A stretch of DNA of 17,112 nucleotides, taken from Fibrobacter sp. (lineage in GTDB: Bacteria; Fibrobacterota; Fibrobacteria; Fibrobacterales; Fibrobacteraceae). Numbering within the stretch: the stretch's first letter is position 1; every line of letters starts with the position of its first letter. Where the stretch lies: NCBI GenBank assembly GCA_017550445.1, contig JAFZOV010000039.1, positions 1-17,112 on the forward strand, in the 5' to 3' direction. Position numbers and translations under genes: made by a program. This document shows positions 6,344 through 14,281 of this stretch, one piece after another. The notes under the pieces were generated by a model. That model did no database searches. It was given only the letters and a program-made list of their open reading frames with translations, and was not told the origin of the DNA.

Positions 6344-7390
6344 ATGAAAAAGATTTTGTTTGCAATCATCGCTTTGTCCGTGGCTCTGTTTGCCGCTGAA
6401 AGGGTTTATCTCGCTCCGGTGGGCCTGACGGGCATGCATGACGATTACGCGATTGCTTCTTCTAAGTTGATGAAGGCTTATATTGAAGATGATGGTCGCT
6501 TTATTTTGGTGGTGGGAACCGCTGAAGATTCTGTAACCGCCGATAATCAGCAGGCTGTAGAAAAGAAGGCTTCTGAAAAGGGCTGCACCAAATACATTAT
6601 CGCCGAATTCACTCGCCTTGGCGAAAATGTCATCATGTCTTTCAAGCTTTATAAAGTTGGTTCTGAAGCTCCGATTTGGGATGACCGTCTCAAGGCCCGT
6701 AACCCCGATGACTTTGACCCCATTATTCAGCGTGTGGCACGCAATATTGGCACAAAGCATAAAGCCGTAGACGACTCCGATATTTATAGCGTAACCGAAC
6801 AAGAAACGAAAACTCCCAAGCGCAAGGGTGTCAACGCCTATATCGGTATGTCTGTGGGCGGCCTCATGGCAGTTCAGCCCGAAACAGAAGTGTTTGCCGG
6901 ATTGGATTTCTGGCTGCTCTACGATGCCCAGGTTATTTTGTTCGGTATCGACTGGGATATGTACGGCTTGGGTGACGATACTCCGCTTGACTACATGGAC
7001 TTTGCCATTTCTGCCTATTATCCTTTTGGCACCAAGGCGATTACTCCGTTTATTGGAGGCGGACTTGCCTTTAGCAAGACCGAATACGAAAGTAAGATTC
7101 CGAGGGCAGAACGTTATACCGATAGCGATGTCTACTCCTACAATTATCGCAGTGACGACTACGAATACAACGACGAAAGCTCGGGCCTTACAGGATTCGT
7201 CGGCGGTGGCGTGATGTTCAACCGTTCTAGTCGCGTGATGTTTGTGGCTCAAGTGAAGTACATGCTGAATTTCTATAAGAACGATATCTATAACTCGAAA
7301 AAGGACGAAAAGAATAATACGATTATTTCCGTCAAGGATCATGCCATTCAGGGCATGATATTCAATGTGGGTATCGGTTACGGGTTCTAG
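6344..7390 (+). CDS. Exported protein with N-terminal alpha/beta domain and predicted C-terminal outer-membrane beta-barrel
   Basis: A 348-residue protein I cannot assign to a named family. Residues 1-18 are a signal peptide (MKKILFAIIALSVALFAA, cleavage likely before Glu19). Residues about 19-125 start with RVYLAPVGLTG and contain GRFILVVGTAE and KYIIAEFTRLGENVIMSFKLYKV. They resemble the periplasmic alpha/beta domain seen at the N-terminus of TolB- and CsgG-like proteins. A polar linker (about 140-160) leads to about 190 residues of alternating, aromatic- and glycine-rich strands (YIGMSVGGLMAV, ITPFIGGGLAFSK, GLTGFVGGGVMF, GMIFNVGIGYGF). They end in a terminal Phe, as barrels recognised by the BAM machinery often do, and the length suits an eight-stranded barrel. 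A Tyr/Asp/Ser-rich loop (about 252-282) looks surface exposed. A lipoprotein gene starts two bases after the stop, so the two may act together. The function is unknown. Confidence 0.7.
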   Translation: MKKILFAIIALSVALFAAERVYLAPVGLTGMHDDYAIASSKLMKAYIEDDGRFILVVGTAEDSVTADNQQAVEKKASEKGCTKYIIAEFTRLGENVIMSFKLYKVGSEAPIWDDRLKARNPDDFDPIIQRVARNIGTKHKAVDDSDIYSVTEQETKTPKRKGVNAYIGMSVGGLMAVQPETEVFAGLDFWLLYDAQVILFGIDWDMYGLGDDTPLDYMDFAISAYYPFGTKAITPFIGGGLAFSKTEYESKIPRAERYTDSDVYSYNYRSDDYEYNDESSGLTGFVGGGVMFNRSSRVMFVAQVKYMLNFYKNDIYNSKKDEKNNTIISVKDHAIQGMIFNVGIGYGF

Positions 7391-7391
7391 C

Positions 7392-7856
7392 ATGTTTGCT
7401 GAACGTATTTGCCGGATAACGCTAGTCGCTTTTACAGCGGCAATGCTTTCCGGCTGTTATTTTGGGCGGTCAACCATTAGGGCGTCAGATGGCGGAAATT
7501 ATGACATCTATGCCGATGGACGCTATATTTGCTCCACCGATGGAGACTGTTCCATAACAACGCGTGGCGCAATGGGTAAGACTTTGTTCGAAGCCCAGAA
7601 AGGTGAAACAGTTGTAGGCCAGGATATTGTGTCTCGTGAGATAACGTTTGCTAGCGTTATCTGGATGCCCTTTACCTATTGTCTTTCGCTGTTTATCTAT
7701 CAGGCGTATCCCGACGAAATTGTAATTCCCATTGATCAGGATAGGGTGCCTGTAGTGCAGGGAAGTGCCTGGCAAACAGACTCGTCTCCTTCCGCCGCAC
7801 CATCGGGCTCGTCGAATGCGACGGGCGGCAGCGTCTGGGACAGACCAATTTATTAA
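7392..7856 (+). CDS. Small putative lipoprotein of unknown function
   Basis: A 154-residue protein starting at ATG 7392, one base after the upstream stop. An in-frame upstream start (7365) would overlap the previous gene and bury the signal peptide. The N-terminus is a lipoprotein signal: basic residues, a hydrophobic stretch, then lipobox LSGC with Cys22 as the expected lipidated residue. The mature part has a small domain (YDIYADGRYICSTDGDCSI), four cysteines besides one in the signal, and a second hydrophobic stretch at about 91-105 (TFASVIWMPFTYCLSLFIY). YPDEIVIPID follows, and the tail is Ser/Gly/Ala-rich. No Shine-Dalgarno is visible, so translation is probably coupled to the barrel gene. 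I recognise no family; an outer-membrane partner of the barrel protein is inference. Confidence 0.75.
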   Translation: MFAERICRITLVAFTAAMLSGCYFGRSTIRASDGGNYDIYADGRYICSTDGDCSITTRGAMGKTLFEAQKGETVVGQDIVSREITFASVIWMPFTYCLSLFIYQAYPDEIVIPIDQDRVPVVQGSAWQTDSSPSAAPSGSSNATGGSVWDRPIY

Positions 7857-7859
7857 CCT

Positions 7860-7889
7860 AAAAAAACGCCTCGTTTACACGGGGCGTTT
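7860..7889. terminator. Bidirectional terminator hairpin between the lipoprotein gene and nuoN
   Basis: AAACGCCTCG (7864-7873) pairs with CGGGGCGTTT (7880-7889) over ten positions with one G-U pair and a six-base loop. Seven A residues precede it (7860-7866), giving a T7 tail on the minus strand, while the plus strand ends with TTT only. It lies four bases after the lipoprotein stop, so it probably ends that transcript and backs up termination of the nuo operon from the other side. Confidence 0.75.
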
Positions 7890-7927
7890 CTGCTGTCAAT
7901 TAAATTTTTTCCGGTCTTACGGTGAGC

Positions 7928-7953
7928 AAAAAGCGACCGGTATTAACCGGTCG
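7928..7953 (-). terminator. Intrinsic terminator of the nuo operon
   Basis: CGACCGGT (7934-7941) and ACCGGTCG (7946-7953) form a perfect eight-base-pair stem with an ATTA loop. On the minus strand it is followed by C and then five T. It is the first good hairpin reached after the nuoN stop at 8011. Two further palindromic words, GAGCGCTC and TAAGTACTTA (7979-7988), lie between it and nuoN. Confidence 0.75.
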
Positions 7954-8010
7954 TGTTTGCGAGAGCGAGCGCTCATAGTAAGTACTTAGACGATTGGGCG
8001 CGAGCGGTCT

Positions 8011-9444
8011 TTAAAACGTAAATCCGGCGAAGATGTTGTCGCTGAGGAACGGCAACACGCCCAGCACAATCACGGAGATTGTCAAGAGCCCGATGACAGC
8101 GCGTTGACGCTTGGTCATGCGCAACGGATTCAGGTGGTCATCCGTTTCATCAATCCAGGCGCTCTTAATCAGCTGCAAGTAGTAGAACAATGCAAGCACA
8201 TTGTTCAGTACAGCGAAGGCGACTATGCCGTAATGTCCGGCAGCAGCACCGCTGTAGAACAGGTGGAACTTACCGAAGAATCCAGCAAGGGGCGGAATGC
8301 CAGCGAGGCTGAACATGGCAACAGCAAGAGCGATGGCAAGCATCGGCTTCTGCTTAGAAAGTCCACGCAGCGAGTTGAAGGTCTCTTCGCGATGGTGACC
8401 GATAATGCCGAAGATAAAGAAGGCCAGGTAGTTCGAAACCGCATAGACGAATAGGTAGTAGATAATCGCAGTCTTTGCTGTCGCGGCAGGGCCAAGGAGA
8501 GCGACCATGATATAGCCGGCCTGTGCGATAGAGCTGTAGGCCATGAAGCGGCGAAGCCTGGTTTGCTTCAATGCTCCAAGGTTACCCACAAAGAGGGTGG
8601 TGCCTGCGAGGAGCGCAATAAAGGGAGCGATTTGTTCTTGAATGGGGGCGAGGGGGCCAAATACCAGCACCACGAGGAATGCGATTGCGGTAGCCTTCGA
8701 TGTCACCGAAAGAATTGCCGTTACCGGAGTGGGGGCGCCTTCGTAAACGTCGGGGGCCCAGGTATAGAACGGGAAGAGCGTGAGCTTGAAACCGATGCCT
8801 GCAAACAGGAACAGAACTGCAATCCATAAAAGCGGAGAGGGGCCGTTTGCTACAGCATCTCTAATGGCATCGAAGTGGATTGATCCTGCAAATCCGTAAA
8901 GATAGCTGAATCCGAAAAGTTCGAAGGCTGTTGCTACAGAACCCATCAGAATGTACTTGGTGGCAGCTTCAGAACCGTATTGGTCCTGCTTGTTCCAGGC
9001 TGCGAGGGCATACATCGGAATGGTTGCGATTTCAAGACCCAAGAAGAAGGTGAGCAAATCGCAGGCAGAAACGACAACGAATCCGCCGAAAGTGGCGAAT
9101 GCGACGGTGCCGATGAATTCTGCAATCTGGTGCATGGCGGGTTTCCCGTCACCGCCGTGTTCAAAGTAATCTTTGGCTAGCCAGATGCCTAGAATGGCGG
9201 ATACCATGAGTATTTCGCGCATGAGCACGCCAAAGTCATCGATGTGCCAGTTGCTAATGAAGAATCGACCTGTGCCGCTTGCGAGCGGAATGAAGTTCAG
9301 CAACACGAAAATCAGGATGAATCCGATGTTCGCGATGCGCCAGGATACCTTGGAACGGTTGGTGCAAAACAGCCTACTCCCGATCACGATAAACGGGAAT
9401 AAGAGCAGTAGCAGGTCTGGAATAATGAAGTTATGTATATACAT
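8011..9444 (-). CDS. nuoN: Complex I membrane subunit N (antiporter-like proton pump)
   Basis: A 477-residue membrane protein with about 14 segments, close to the usual length. It is one of the three antiporter-like subunits of the complex I membrane arm and pumps protons across the inner membrane. Visible signatures are FKLTLFPFYTWAPDVYEGAP followed by TPVTAILSVTSKATA, the region with the conserved lysine and helix break, and LRRFMAYSSIAQAGYIMVALL. LAGIPPLAGFFGKFHLF is the typical late motif of NuoN. The ATG at 9444 lies eight bases after the nuoM stop. It has no clear Shine-Dalgarno, which suggests coupling to nuoM. It is the last gene of the operon and is followed by terminator hairpins. 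Confidence 0.94.
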   Translation of the reverse strand: MYIHNFIIPDLLLLLFPFIVIGSRLFCTNRSKVSWRIANIGFILIFVLLNFIPLASGTGRFFISNWHIDDFGVLMREILMVSAILGIWLAKDYFEHGGDGKPAMHQIAEFIGTVAFATFGGFVVVSACDLLTFFLGLEIATIPMYALAAWNKQDQYGSEAATKYILMGSVATAFELFGFSYLYGFAGSIHFDAIRDAVANGPSPLLWIAVLFLFAGIGFKLTLFPFYTWAPDVYEGAPTPVTAILSVTSKATAIAFLVVLVFGPLAPIQEQIAPFIALLAGTTLFVGNLGALKQTRLRRFMAYSSIAQAGYIMVALLGPAATAKTAIIYYLFVYAVSNYLAFFIFGIIGHHREETFNSLRGLSKQKPMLAIALAVAMFSLAGIPPLAGFFGKFHLFYSGAAAGHYGIVAFAVLNNVLALFYYLQLIKSAWIDETDDHLNPLRMTKRQRAVIGLLTISVIVLGVLPFLSDNIFAGFTF

Positions 9445-9452
9445 GGTAAAAT

Positions 9453-10964
9453 CTATAATGCGGAGTTAATCTTTGCAAAAATAGGTGCAATACTCTGGTC
9501 GAGCATGTCGGCAATCCATCCGGGGAACACACCAATCAAAAGGAGACAAAGAACGAGTACCACGACCACGAGCTTTTCGCGGAAGCATGCGTCGGTGAGC
9601 GATTCATACTTGGCAGGCATATTGCCGTGAAGCATGCGGTTCGCGGTCTGCAAAATGTAGACGGCTGTTGTCGTGATCGAAAGGATTGCAAGTACGGTGA
9701 CGATGCGGGTGATTGTAGAATCTTGCTGGAACGCTCCGATAAAGATGTTGCTTTCGGCGATGAATCCGCTGAAGCCGGGGAGACCGAGGCCTGCAAAGCC
9801 TGCGATCACAAAGCCCACACCCAGGAAGGGGAGCTTGCGCATGATGCCGCCCATTTCGGTAATGTCGCGGGTATGCGTGCGTTCATAAATCATACCGATC
9901 GTTGCGAAGAACAGTCCCGTGAGGAATCCGTGGGAAATCATCTGGAGGCTTGCACCGCGCAGTCCCACCGGAGTCATAGCCGCAAGGCCAAGGAAAATCA
10001 GGCCCAGGTGGCTAATGGAACTGTAAGCAGTAATGTACTTGAGGTCCTTGTGGCGAAGCGCAATGAAGGGGCCAAGCACCACGTTGAAAATCAAGAGTGC
10101 TACCACATAGGGGAGCCAAATCTTGGCGGCTTCCGGCATCAGGAACATCGCAACGCGAAGGCAACCGTAAGCACCCATCTTCATCATCACGCCGGCGGCA
10201 AGCATCGAAACTGCGGTCGGTGCGGCGGAGTGACCGTCGGGGCTCCAGAAGTGGAACGGGAACAGGGAACTAGAAACGGCGAAACCCATGAACATGAGCG
10301 GGAATGCCCACATCTGGAAATCCATCGGGAGTGTCACCTTGGAAAGTTCCACAAGGCTCCAGCTGTTGGCGCCGCTTTCAAAGTAGAGGCCGAACAGTGT
10401 TGCCAAAATCATCGAAGATCCGAAGGCGAGCGTGAGTGTCAGCTTTTTACCGCCGTAGTCTTTGCGGCCTGAGCCGTAGCCTGCAATCATCAGGTACATG
10501 CAGAGTGCTTCCATTTCGTAGAACACGAAGAACAGCACCAGGTCCATGCTCATGAACACGCCATAGACGCTTGTGGCAAGGAGCTGAATGAGTGCAAAGA
10601 ATACCTTCTGGTTCCCCTTGATGTTCCAGCTGACGAGAATTCCGCCCCACACGATAACGGCGGTAAGGAACAGGAGAAACATGTTCAGACCGTCGGCGCC
10701 GACAGAGTAGTGGGCGTTCAACGTGTGAATCCAGGGAATATCCATGTAATAGTGCAGAAGGAGCGGGGCGGAATCGGCGCTTGCCGAACCGATGCCTAGC
10801 GTGTAGAGCCTATAAGTCAGGTGGCCAACAAGCAACAGTACGATGGTTCCCGAAAACGCGTGGATGGTCTTAAGGAGCGATTCCTTATGAGATGGAATCG
10901 GGGCGCAGACCAACACCGTGAAAAGCGGGATAATCCAGATTAAGTTAAAAAGCAAAGTATCCAT
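9453..10964 (-). CDS. nuoM: Complex I membrane subunit M (antiporter-like proton pump)
   Basis: A 503-residue membrane protein of the antiporter-like family. FVFYEMEALCMYLMIAGYG carries the conserved membrane glutamate of NuoM (FYEMEA). FHFWSPDGHSAAPTAVSML and HKDLKYITAYSSISHLGL mark the helix-7/8 region with its lysines. LGLPGFSGFIAE is near the C-terminus. I start it at ATG 10964 rather than the TTG two codons upstream, because TAAGG lies seven to eight bases before this ATG and family members begin here. The gap to nuoL is 14 bases. Codon use and packing match the rest of the operon. The role is proton translocation within the membrane arm. Confidence 0.94.
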   Translation of the reverse strand: MDTLLFNLIWIIPLFTVLVCAPIPSHKESLLKTIHAFSGTIVLLLVGHLTYRLYTLGIGSASADSAPLLLHYYMDIPWIHTLNAHYSVGADGLNMFLLFLTAVIVWGGILVSWNIKGNQKVFFALIQLLATSVYGVFMSMDLVLFFVFYEMEALCMYLMIAGYGSGRKDYGGKKLTLTLAFGSSMILATLFGLYFESGANSWSLVELSKVTLPMDFQMWAFPLMFMGFAVSSSLFPFHFWSPDGHSAAPTAVSMLAAGVMMKMGAYGCLRVAMFLMPEAAKIWLPYVVALLIFNVVLGPFIALRHKDLKYITAYSSISHLGLIFLGLAAMTPVGLRGASLQMISHGFLTGLFFATIGMIYERTHTRDITEMGGIMRKLPFLGVGFVIAGFAGLGLPGFSGFIAESNIFIGAFQQDSTITRIVTVLAILSITTTAVYILQTANRMLHGNMPAKYESLTDACFREKLVVVVLVLCLLLIGVFPGWIADMLDQSIAPIFAKINSAL

Positions 10965-10978
10965 AATCAAACCTTACC

Positions 10979-12934
10979 TTACAGCGGGAGCTGTCCCAAA
11001 AAGCGCCATAGCAAAAGGCCAACAATCAGGGTGCCCAAATAGAAACTCAAATTGCCGCCTTGCGCGTAGCGTACCAGGTCGCCCAACTTGTGAATGAACC
11101 AGACGCAGAACGCGAGGATGCCTTCGATAATGTAGTCTTGGATGAACCTGGCCACGCGGGCGATGCCGCCAATCACCAACTGGCGGACCACAGCGTAGTA
11201 CATTTCGTCGAAGTAGAACTTGTGATAGACTACTTTGTAGAGGCCGCTGCGGTTAGTTTCGTCGAGGGCGCGTTCCACTTTTGCCTTGGGGCTTGCGTAG
11301 AAGAACCATGCAATTAATAGTGCAACTGCGGCCACGGCAACTGCAACGTACGGAATCCATTCGGCGTGGGGAAGCAACACCAATTGCGGCACGCGGAGTC
11401 TACCCGGCACAAAGTAGTGTTCGAAGATTCCCTTGCCAAGGATGCCGCTCAAGAGGGCGGGCACGGCGAGAATCACGATCGGGAGCGTCATGAAGAAATC
11501 TTCGTGCACATGGCCTTCGACAACGGACTTGCAACGAGGCTTGCCGTGGAAGGCGAGGAAGAACAGGCGGAACATGTAGAATGTCGTGAGTCCGCTCGTG
11601 AGGAGGGCGAGTCCAAAGACCACATAGTGGTGACCCTGGAAAGCCGCCAAGATGATTTCGTCTTTGGAGAAGAATCCGGAGAACGGCGGAATGCCTGCAA
11701 TGGCGAGCACGCAGATGAGTGCGCTCCAGTAGGTGAGTGGCATCTTCTTGCGGAGTCCGCCCATGGCATCCAAATCGTTGGTGTGAACCTGGTGAATCAG
11801 GCTACCCGCAATGAGGAACAAAGCGCACTTGAAGAATGCGTGAGTAAAGATGTGGAAAGTCGAAGCTGTCCATCCGGTAGTGATTACGGCGTCCCCGATT
11901 TTGCAGGCGCCGAGTGCGAACATCATGTAGCCGAGCTGTGAAAGCGTAGAGTAGGCGAGAATACGTTTGATGTCTTTCTGCGTGCAGGCAATAACGGCTG
12001 CAAACACCATGGTAAATGCGCCAACCGCGAGGATGATGTTTAGCGTGTCGCCACAAACGGCAAAGAACGGGAAAAGTCTTGCGACCAGGTAAACGCCAGC
12101 GACCACCATGGTGGCACTGTGAATGATCGAAGAAACCGGTGTCGGACCTTCCATCGCGTTCGGAAGCCAGATATGCATCGGGAACATGGCCGACTTGCCC
12201 CAGCCACCGGTAAAGATAAGCACGGAACCGAGAATGAGTGCATCAGCCTTGGAAACGACCAAAAGTCCGAGGTCAATCGTTTCTTTCTTGAATGCAGTAA
12301 GTGTAAGTCCGTTCAGCGTGAAGAAATCAAAGCTTTGTACCACGTAGCTCACAATCACGATGCCGAGTAAGAAGAAACTGTCGGCGAAGCGAGTGAGGAT
12401 GAAGGCTTGCTTTGATGCGCTCACGGCCGAGGGCTTGTGGTACCAGAAACCGATGAGCAAGTAGCTCGAAACGCCTACCAGTTCCCAGAAGATGAACATC
12501 TGGAAAAGGTTGGTGGCGGCGACGAGGCCGAGCATGCTGAAGCTGAACAGCGAAAGGATGGAAAAGAATCGGCCAGTAGAACGGTCGCCTTTCATGTAGC
12601 CGATGCTGTAAATGTTCACGAGGAACGAAATCACCGTCACTACCACAAGCATCATGACAGACAGTGGGTCAATCAAGAGGCCGATATTGGCGGCGAAGTT
12701 TTCAGCAAAGTCTATAAAAGGGAATTGGAACAGAATCGCCTTTTGCGGGGCGAATGTGGAACTGAAATAGTGGACAGCGACAATCAATGCCGCAATCATC
12801 GCGATTCCGTTACCGATAACGGCGAAGCCTGCGGCAGCCTTGTCGGACTTGCGTCCTAAAAAGAGTCCGTTTACCGCAAATACGAGGAGCGGCATCAAGA
12901 AAATCAAGTAGCTGATGGAAACGTCATTAATCAT
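10979..12934 (-). CDS. nuoL: Complex I membrane subunit L (distal proton pump with lateral helix)
   Basis: A 651-residue protein, slightly longer than the E. coli subunit. IFWELVGVSSYLLIGFWYHK carries the conserved glutamate. GGWGKSAMFPMHIWLPNAME, followed by GPTPVSSIIHSATMV, carries the key lysine. IKRILAYSTLSQLGYMMFALG and IAGIPPFSGFFSKDEII are further signatures. The last roughly 150 residues contain YHKFYFDEMYYAVVRQLV and a terminal membrane helix, as expected for the lateral amphipathic helix and anchor that run along the membrane arm. Its start overlaps the nuoK end by eight bases. GAGGG six bases upstream lies inside nuoK, so the two are translationally linked. The second charged cluster near 560-580 is unremarkable for the family. 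Confidence 0.95.
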   Translation of the reverse strand: MINDVSISYLIFLMPLLVFAVNGLFLGRKSDKAAAGFAVIGNGIAMIAALIVAVHYFSSTFAPQKAILFQFPFIDFAENFAANIGLLIDPLSVMMLVVVTVISFLVNIYSIGYMKGDRSTGRFFSILSLFSFSMLGLVAATNLFQMFIFWELVGVSSYLLIGFWYHKPSAVSASKQAFILTRFADSFFLLGIVIVSYVVQSFDFFTLNGLTLTAFKKETIDLGLLVVSKADALILGSVLIFTGGWGKSAMFPMHIWLPNAMEGPTPVSSIIHSATMVVAGVYLVARLFPFFAVCGDTLNIILAVGAFTMVFAAVIACTQKDIKRILAYSTLSQLGYMMFALGACKIGDAVITTGWTASTFHIFTHAFFKCALFLIAGSLIHQVHTNDLDAMGGLRKKMPLTYWSALICVLAIAGIPPFSGFFSKDEIILAAFQGHHYVVFGLALLTSGLTTFYMFRLFFLAFHGKPRCKSVVEGHVHEDFFMTLPIVILAVPALLSGILGKGIFEHYFVPGRLRVPQLVLLPHAEWIPYVAVAVAAVALLIAWFFYASPKAKVERALDETNRSGLYKVVYHKFYFDEMYYAVVRQLVIGGIARVARFIQDYIIEGILAFCVWFIHKLGDLVRYAQGGNLSFYLGTLIVGLLLWRFLGQLPL

Positions 12935-13232
12935 GGAGGTCCCTCAACTGTTCAACGTCCAGACTCTTATAGCGGCGATACATCGACACGATAATGGCAA
13001 GGGCGATTGCCATTTCGCAGGCGGTTACCGCAATCACGAAGATGCTGAAGAGCGCTCCTGCGGTAGAGTCCTTTGCGCTAAAGTATGCAAATGAAATAAA
13101 GTTGATGTTTGCTGCGTTCAGCATGAGTTCAATCGAAATCAGCATGCCGATCAGGTGACGGCGGCGCATTAAGCCCCATACACCGATGCCGAACAGCAAA
13201 AATGCAAGAATAAGACAATTCATCAAAGTCAT
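12927..13232 (-). CDS. nuoK: Complex I membrane subunit K
   Basis: A 101-residue protein with three membrane helices, the normal size. Glu35 (LISIELMLNAANINF) and Glu73 (TACEMAIALAI) match the two buried glutamates that form part of the central proton path in NuoK. The start at 13232 overlaps the nuoJ stop as ATGA. A second ATG three codons later would also serve, and GGAGG lies ten bases upstream of the first. The end overlaps nuoL by eight bases. This is typical of the tightly packed membrane-arm genes. Confidence 0.94.
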   Translation of the reverse strand: MTLMNCLILAFLLFGIGVWGLMRRRHLIGMLISIELMLNAANINFISFAYFSAKDSTAGALFSIFVIAVTACEMAIALAIIVSMYRRYKSLDVEQLRDLHD

Positions 13233-13807
13233 TTTTCTTCGTCCTCCTTACCTTTACGGGCGATAGTGATGGCGCATACCAGAGTCATCAACAGGAGAAT
13301 ACTTACTACTTCGAACGGAATCACGAATCCGTCGGTGCCATAACCAAGCAGGCGGAGCGCAAAGGCTTTAAGCGAGGCGTAACCTTCGGGGGCTGCCACG
13401 GCGTTTGTCGAAAGAGCTTCAATCGGCAACAGGCACTTGACCATGACCAGTACAAAGATGATCGAGAGCGCGAATGCCGCAAAGACTCGCGGAATCTTGA
13501 CCGCGAAAGCATCTTCGCCGAGTCGGCTAGTGAGCAAGATGGTGAATACCACAAAAATCACGACGCCGCCCACATAGACCATTACCTGCGCAAGAGCCGT
13601 AAATTCAGCATGCAAGAGCAAGTAAAGAATGGCGGTACCCACAAAGGAGAAAATCAGAAATACGGCGCTTTGCAGAATGTTCTTTACGGCGACGGTGCAA
13701 ACGGCGGTTGCGAGCATAAAGAATGCAACCACGTAGAATGCGATATCCATGCCGCCCATAGGGAAAGCGAGGTTTTGGGGAATTAAACCGGAAAGCGTTG
13801 CAAGCAT
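13229..13807 (-). CDS. nuoJ: Complex I membrane subunit J
   Basis: A 192-residue protein with five predicted membrane helices. The central signature EFTALAQVMVYVGGVVIFVV matches the third helix of NuoJ, which has a pi-bulge and a conserved tyrosine near the quinone-to-pump coupling region. FEVVSILLLMTLVCAITIA is the usual last helix. The start codon shares one base with the nuoI stop (TAATG), and AGGAGG lies about ten bases upstream inside nuoI. The tail is charged (KGKEDEEK). Length is close to the family norm. Confidence 0.92.
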   Translation of the reverse strand: MLATLSGLIPQNLAFPMGGMDIAFYVVAFFMLATAVCTVAVKNILQSAVFLIFSFVGTAILYLLLHAEFTALAQVMVYVGGVVIFVVFTILLTSRLGEDAFAVKIPRVFAAFALSIIFVLVMVKCLLPIEALSTNAVAAPEGYASLKAFALRLLGYGTDGFVIPFEVVSILLLMTLVCAITIARKGKEDEEK

Positions 13808-14280
13808 TAGCCTTGGCCCTCCTTTTTGTTAAGAATCATTTCGAGCGTGGCGGGGTCGGTCGTGGCAACTTCGAATGCCTGGCTCATGCGGATGGCTCCG
13901 AAGGGGCAGGCCTCTACACAGAGACCGCACTGGGTGCAGCTCGCAAAGTGGTAAACGTAGCGGCCCAGCACCTTTTTACCGGCGATGTTCTTGGTCGAAA
14001 GTACGTTGATGGAGGCGTTCGGGCAGGCGCGTTCGCACATGCCGCAAGCGGTGCAGTGGTTGTTGCCGTCGGCGTCCTCGATCATTTCGAGACGGCCACG
14101 GTAACGTTCGTGCATCTTTAGCGTTTTCTTGTTTTCGGGGTATTGTTCGGTAACAATGCGCCGAGGGTCAAAAAAGTATTTAAGCGATACGGATAAACCG
14201 CAGATCAGGCTCCACGGACCCGTAATGCAGCGCTTCAGGTAGCGCTTGATGTATCGACGTGTAGAAATTCGTTCTTGCAT
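13807..14280 (-). CDS. nuoI: Complex I iron-sulfur subunit I (two [4Fe-4S] clusters)
   Basis: A 157-residue ferredoxin-like peripheral subunit that passes electrons towards NuoB and the quinone site. Two complete cluster motifs are present: CTACGMCERACP with Cys76, 79, 82 and 86, and CTQCGLCVEACP with Cys115, 118, 121 and 125. The N-terminus is basic, followed by the usual membrane-surface segment and YPENKKTLKMHERYRGRLEM, typical of NuoI rather than free ferredoxins. It starts two bases after the nuoH stop. In an enzyme lacking NuoEFG it becomes the most exposed cluster subunit and a likely docking place for an external electron donor, which is inference. Confidence 0.94.
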   Translation of the reverse strand: MQERISTRRYIKRYLKRCITGPWSLICGLSVSLKYFFDPRRIVTEQYPENKKTLKMHERYRGRLEMIEDADGNNHCTACGMCERACPNASINVLSTKNIAGKKVLGRYVYHFASCTQCGLCVEACPFGAIRMSQAFEVATTDPATLEMILNKKEGQG

Positions 14281-14281
14281 A

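Noticed and set aside
7365..7391. Upstream start for the lipoprotein gene
   Set aside because: It would add nine residues before the signal peptide and overlap the barrel gene by 26 bases. The ATG at 7392 gives a clean lipoprotein signal.
7979..7988. Palindrome TAAGTACTTA and the nearby GAGCGCTC as operators
   Set aside because: They lie between a gene end and terminators, where no promoter is expected, and are short enough to be chance or part of the 3' untranslated region.
9627..10472. A 281-codon + strand frame within nuoM
   Set aside because: Antisense shadow of nuoM, with His/Glu/Cys-rich low-information sequence.
10965..10970. TTG start for nuoM two codons upstream
   Set aside because: The ATG at 10964 has better Shine-Dalgarno spacing and matches the family N-terminus.
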